Of a stretch of DNA of 6,965 nt, positions 5,779-6,965 are shown in pieces. Location: assembly GCA_021826835.1 (NCBI GenBank), contig JAKAYH010000119.1, forward strand, positions 1 to 6,965, in the 5' to 3' direction. Position 1 is the stretch's first letter; the number at the start of each line of letters is the position of its first letter. Source of the stretch: Thermoplasmata archaeon. GTDB lineage: Archaea > Thermoplasmatota > Thermoplasmata > Thermoplasmatales > Thermoplasmataceae. Under the pieces are notes generated by a model, which worked only from the letters and a program-made list of their open reading frames with translations, searched no databases and was not told the DNA's origin. The position numbers and the translations under genes were made by a program.

Positions 5779-6006
5779 TCACCTCTTCTCCATAATCTCA
5801 AGAATGTCACCTATTTTGAAGCTAAAGTTTGCCTGATTCTTGAAAACGCCATAAGGCCTAGAAACCCTTCCCATGATTTTCCATATCCTTCCTGCAACGT
5901 TTCCATCCCTGGTATATACTTTGCTTCTCAAAGGTATTTCACCATCTATCCCTATGACGATGTCATTACCTGTTATGGCAACGACTCTTGAGATTTTTTT
6001 ATTCAT
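5779..6006 (-). CDS. gar1: H/ACA RNP subunit Gar1
   Basis: This 75-residue protein matches archaeal Gar1, a small beta-barrel partner of the pseudouridine synthase Cbf5 in H/ACA ribonucleoproteins, where it helps substrate turnover during rRNA pseudouridylation. The first part, SRVVAITGNDIVIGIDGEIP, holds the opening strands. The family-typical core follows: a KVYTRDGNVAGRIWKIMGRV strand-turn-strand, then SRPYGVF. It ends with FKIGDILEIME. The glycine/arginine-rich tails of eukaryotic Gar1 are absent, as usual in archaea. The ATG at 6006 lies about 25 bases from a TATA box and has no Shine-Dalgarno, so the message is probably leaderless. It is the first gene of a gar1-tfb operon, an arrangement I know from several archaeal genomes, tying rRNA modification to transcription initiation capacity. 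Confidence 0.92.
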   Translation of the reverse strand: MNKKISRVVAITGNDIVIGIDGEIPLRSKVYTRDGNVAGRIWKIMGRVSRPYGVFKNQANFSFKIGDILEIMEKR

Positions 6007-6024
6007 TCTAAGTTAGTATCAAAA

Positions 6025-6038
6025 GTTTATATTTAAAG
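6025..6038 (-). promoter_or_regulatory. TATA box of the gar1-tfb operon
   Basis: The minus strand reads CTTTAAATATAAAC. The centre is about 26 bases from the gar1 ATG at 6006, which predicts a transcript starting at or next to the start codon (leaderless). Confidence 0.7.
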
Positions 6039-6266
6039 ATTTCGTAAGTTTATTTTAACATAGTCTTTTCACTTATTAAAGTATTCCTGCACTGAATTGA
6101 TATGTTACTTCTTTAAAAGTAGCTATTTTATTGTCTCCAGAATTTATTGTTTCTGACAATTACTAATTTCCTAGGCTCAACGGTTTATCACACTTACGAA
6201 ACAATTGAAAGAGAATAAACAGCTGAATGGGGTGCCATACCCTATCAGGGAAAATTAAATTAGTTT
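6039..6266. other. Intergenic region between divergent gar1-tfb and gdhA
   Basis: Together with the two flanking promoters this makes about 305 gene-free bases, AT-rich and without a convincing reading frame. A small imperfect inverted repeat, GGGT-GCCAT-ACCC, lies near 6230-6243, about 25 bases upstream of the gdhA TATA box, and could bind a regulator. Nothing else is recognisable. Confidence 0.4.
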
Positions 6267-6275
6267 TTTAATATA
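6267..6275 (+). promoter_or_regulatory. TATA box of gdhA
   Basis: TTTAATATA lies within a T-rich block. It predicts transcription starting near 6297, leaving a leader of about 15 bases that carries the Shine-Dalgarno GGTGAT (6301-6306), 5 bases before the ATG at 6312. Confidence 0.6.
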
Positions 6276-6311
6276 CTGATATGCATGAAAAATCTCATGC
6301 GGTGATATGCT

Positions 6312-6965
6312 ATGAGTGAACAGATGGTTCAGATGGAGAAAGAAGATCCATTTGAAATGGCCCAGAAACAGCTCGAAAAGGCGGCAAAGGTTATTGATAT
6401 AGACAGGCAGGCTCTGGAAATACTGAAACAACCACAGAAAATCTTGCAGGTTCAGATTCCTGTCAAAATGGACGATGGAACAGTCAAAGTTTTTATAGGA
6501 TTCAGGGTGCACTATAACAGTGCAAGAGGACCTGTTAAGGGAGGTATAAGATTCCATCCCGAAGAAAAACTGTCAACGGTGAAGGCGCTGGCAGCATGGA
6601 TGACCTGGAAGACTGCTATCATAGATATTCCACTGGGGGGAGCAAAGGGAGGAATAATCTGTGATACCAAGAAACTGAGCAGTGGCGAACTGGAAAGACT
6701 CAGCAGAGGCTATGTGAGGGCCATATATGAGTTCATAGGACCGGAGATTGATATCCCTGCTCCTGATGTATATACAACCCCTCAGATCATGGCCTGGATG
6801 ATGGATGAATATGAGACCATAGCAAGAAAATCCGCTCCTGGTGTAATAACTGGAAAGCCATTGGAAATCGGTGGTTCCAAGGGAAGGGGGGATGCAACAG
6901 CAAGGGGAGGAATGTTCGCCCTTCGAGAGGTAGCCAAGAGGATGAAGATGGATCTTTCTAAAGCT
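6312..6965 (+). CDS. gdhA: Glutamate dehydrogenase, NAD(P)-dependent, 3' end outside window
   Basis: The first 218 codons of a hexameric-type glutamate dehydrogenase, which interconverts glutamate with 2-oxoglutarate and ammonia in the cytoplasm. The substrate-binding domain is nearly complete, with [11 protein letters not shown] (K76), WMTWKTA (K100), the catalytic lysine in PLGGAKGGI (K112), and the catalytic aspartate in IPAPDVYT (D152). Their spacing equals that of K89, K113, K125 and D165 in the Clostridium symbiosum enzyme, a constant offset of 13. The sequence continues into [20 protein letters not shown], the segment leading to the nucleotide-binding domain, which lies outside the window, so cofactor preference cannot be read. 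The family's usual length is about 415-435 residues. ATG 6312 is chosen because GGTGAT sits 5 bases upstream. It has its own TATA box and is divergent from gar1-tfb. Arginine codons are almost all AGA/AGG, as in tfb. Confidence 0.96.
   Translation, partial: MSEQMVQMEKEDPFEMAQKQLEKAAKVIDIDRQALEILKQPQKILQVQIPVKMDDGTVKVFIGFRVHYNSARGPVKGGIRFHPEEKLSTVKALAAWMTWKTAIIDIPLGGAKGGIICDTKKLSSGELERLSRGYVRAIYEFIGPEIDIPAPDVYTTPQIMAWMMDEYETIARKSAPGVITGKPLEIGGSKGRGDATARGGMFALREVAKRMKMDLSKA

Noticed and set aside
4872..5991. Plus-strand frames opposite tfb and gar1 (4872-5102, 5274-5498, 5704-5991)
   Set aside because: Antisense shadows of two strongly recognisable genes.
6255..6557. Minus-strand frame of 100 codons
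   Set aside because: Overlaps the gdhA promoter and coding start on the opposite strand; its content is the complement of glutamate dehydrogenase.
1..6965. CRISPR array, toxin-antitoxin pair or intact insertion sequence
   Set aside because: No regularly spaced repeats, no recognisable toxin or antitoxin, and no transposase with terminal inverted repeats were seen.

Overview
The window looks like a chromosomal segment of a euryarchaeon, most likely a relative of the Thermoplasmatales (Thermoplasma/Ferroplasma/Cuniculiplasma type). The signs are archaeal information-processing genes (TFB, Gar1, a UPF0147 protein, a Pcc1-like protein), a tRNA-Leu without encoded CCA, TATA-box promoters about 25-30 bases ahead of start codons, moderate-to-low GC, and strong AGA/AGG preference for arginine in the housekeeping genes. 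The lineage is an inference from gene content and protein style; no search was run.

Left part (1-2300, minus strand, accessory in character). A two-winged-helix transcription regulator runs off the left edge. Behind it lie about 560 bases without an intact gene that look like decayed minus-strand coding DNA. Next comes a broken TylF-like SAM-dependent methyltransferase (one in-frame TGA and two single-base losses in homopolymers). Its upstream partner is an 88-residue protein of unknown function that may be the truncated end of a longer gene.

Centre-left (2230-3600). A divergent promoter region with inverted repeats drives a beta-class DNA methyltransferase (predicted N4-cytosine type) whose C-terminus carries a staphylococcal-nuclease-like domain with several catalytic positions substituted. 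This fusion is the most unusual item in the window. No separate restriction endonuclease gene is visible beside it.

Right part (3740-6965, core chromosome). A stand-alone AsnC/RAM ligand-binding protein overlaps a UPF0147 gene through a shared stop/Shine-Dalgarno sequence. A minus-strand tRNA-Leu(CAA) diverges from a short Pcc1-like (KEOPS) gene across a 51-base promoter region. The Pcc1-like gene converges, with a 4-base gap, on a gar1-tfb operon: an H/ACA RNP subunit followed by transcription factor B, with the tfb Shine-Dalgarno overlapping the gar1 stop. The window ends in the first 218 codons of a glutamate dehydrogenase gene with its own TATA box and Shine-Dalgarno. First genes of transcripts (gar1, pcc1-like, the DNA methyltransferase) appear leaderless or nearly so, while downstream genes and gdhA use GGTGA-type Shine-Dalgarno sequences.
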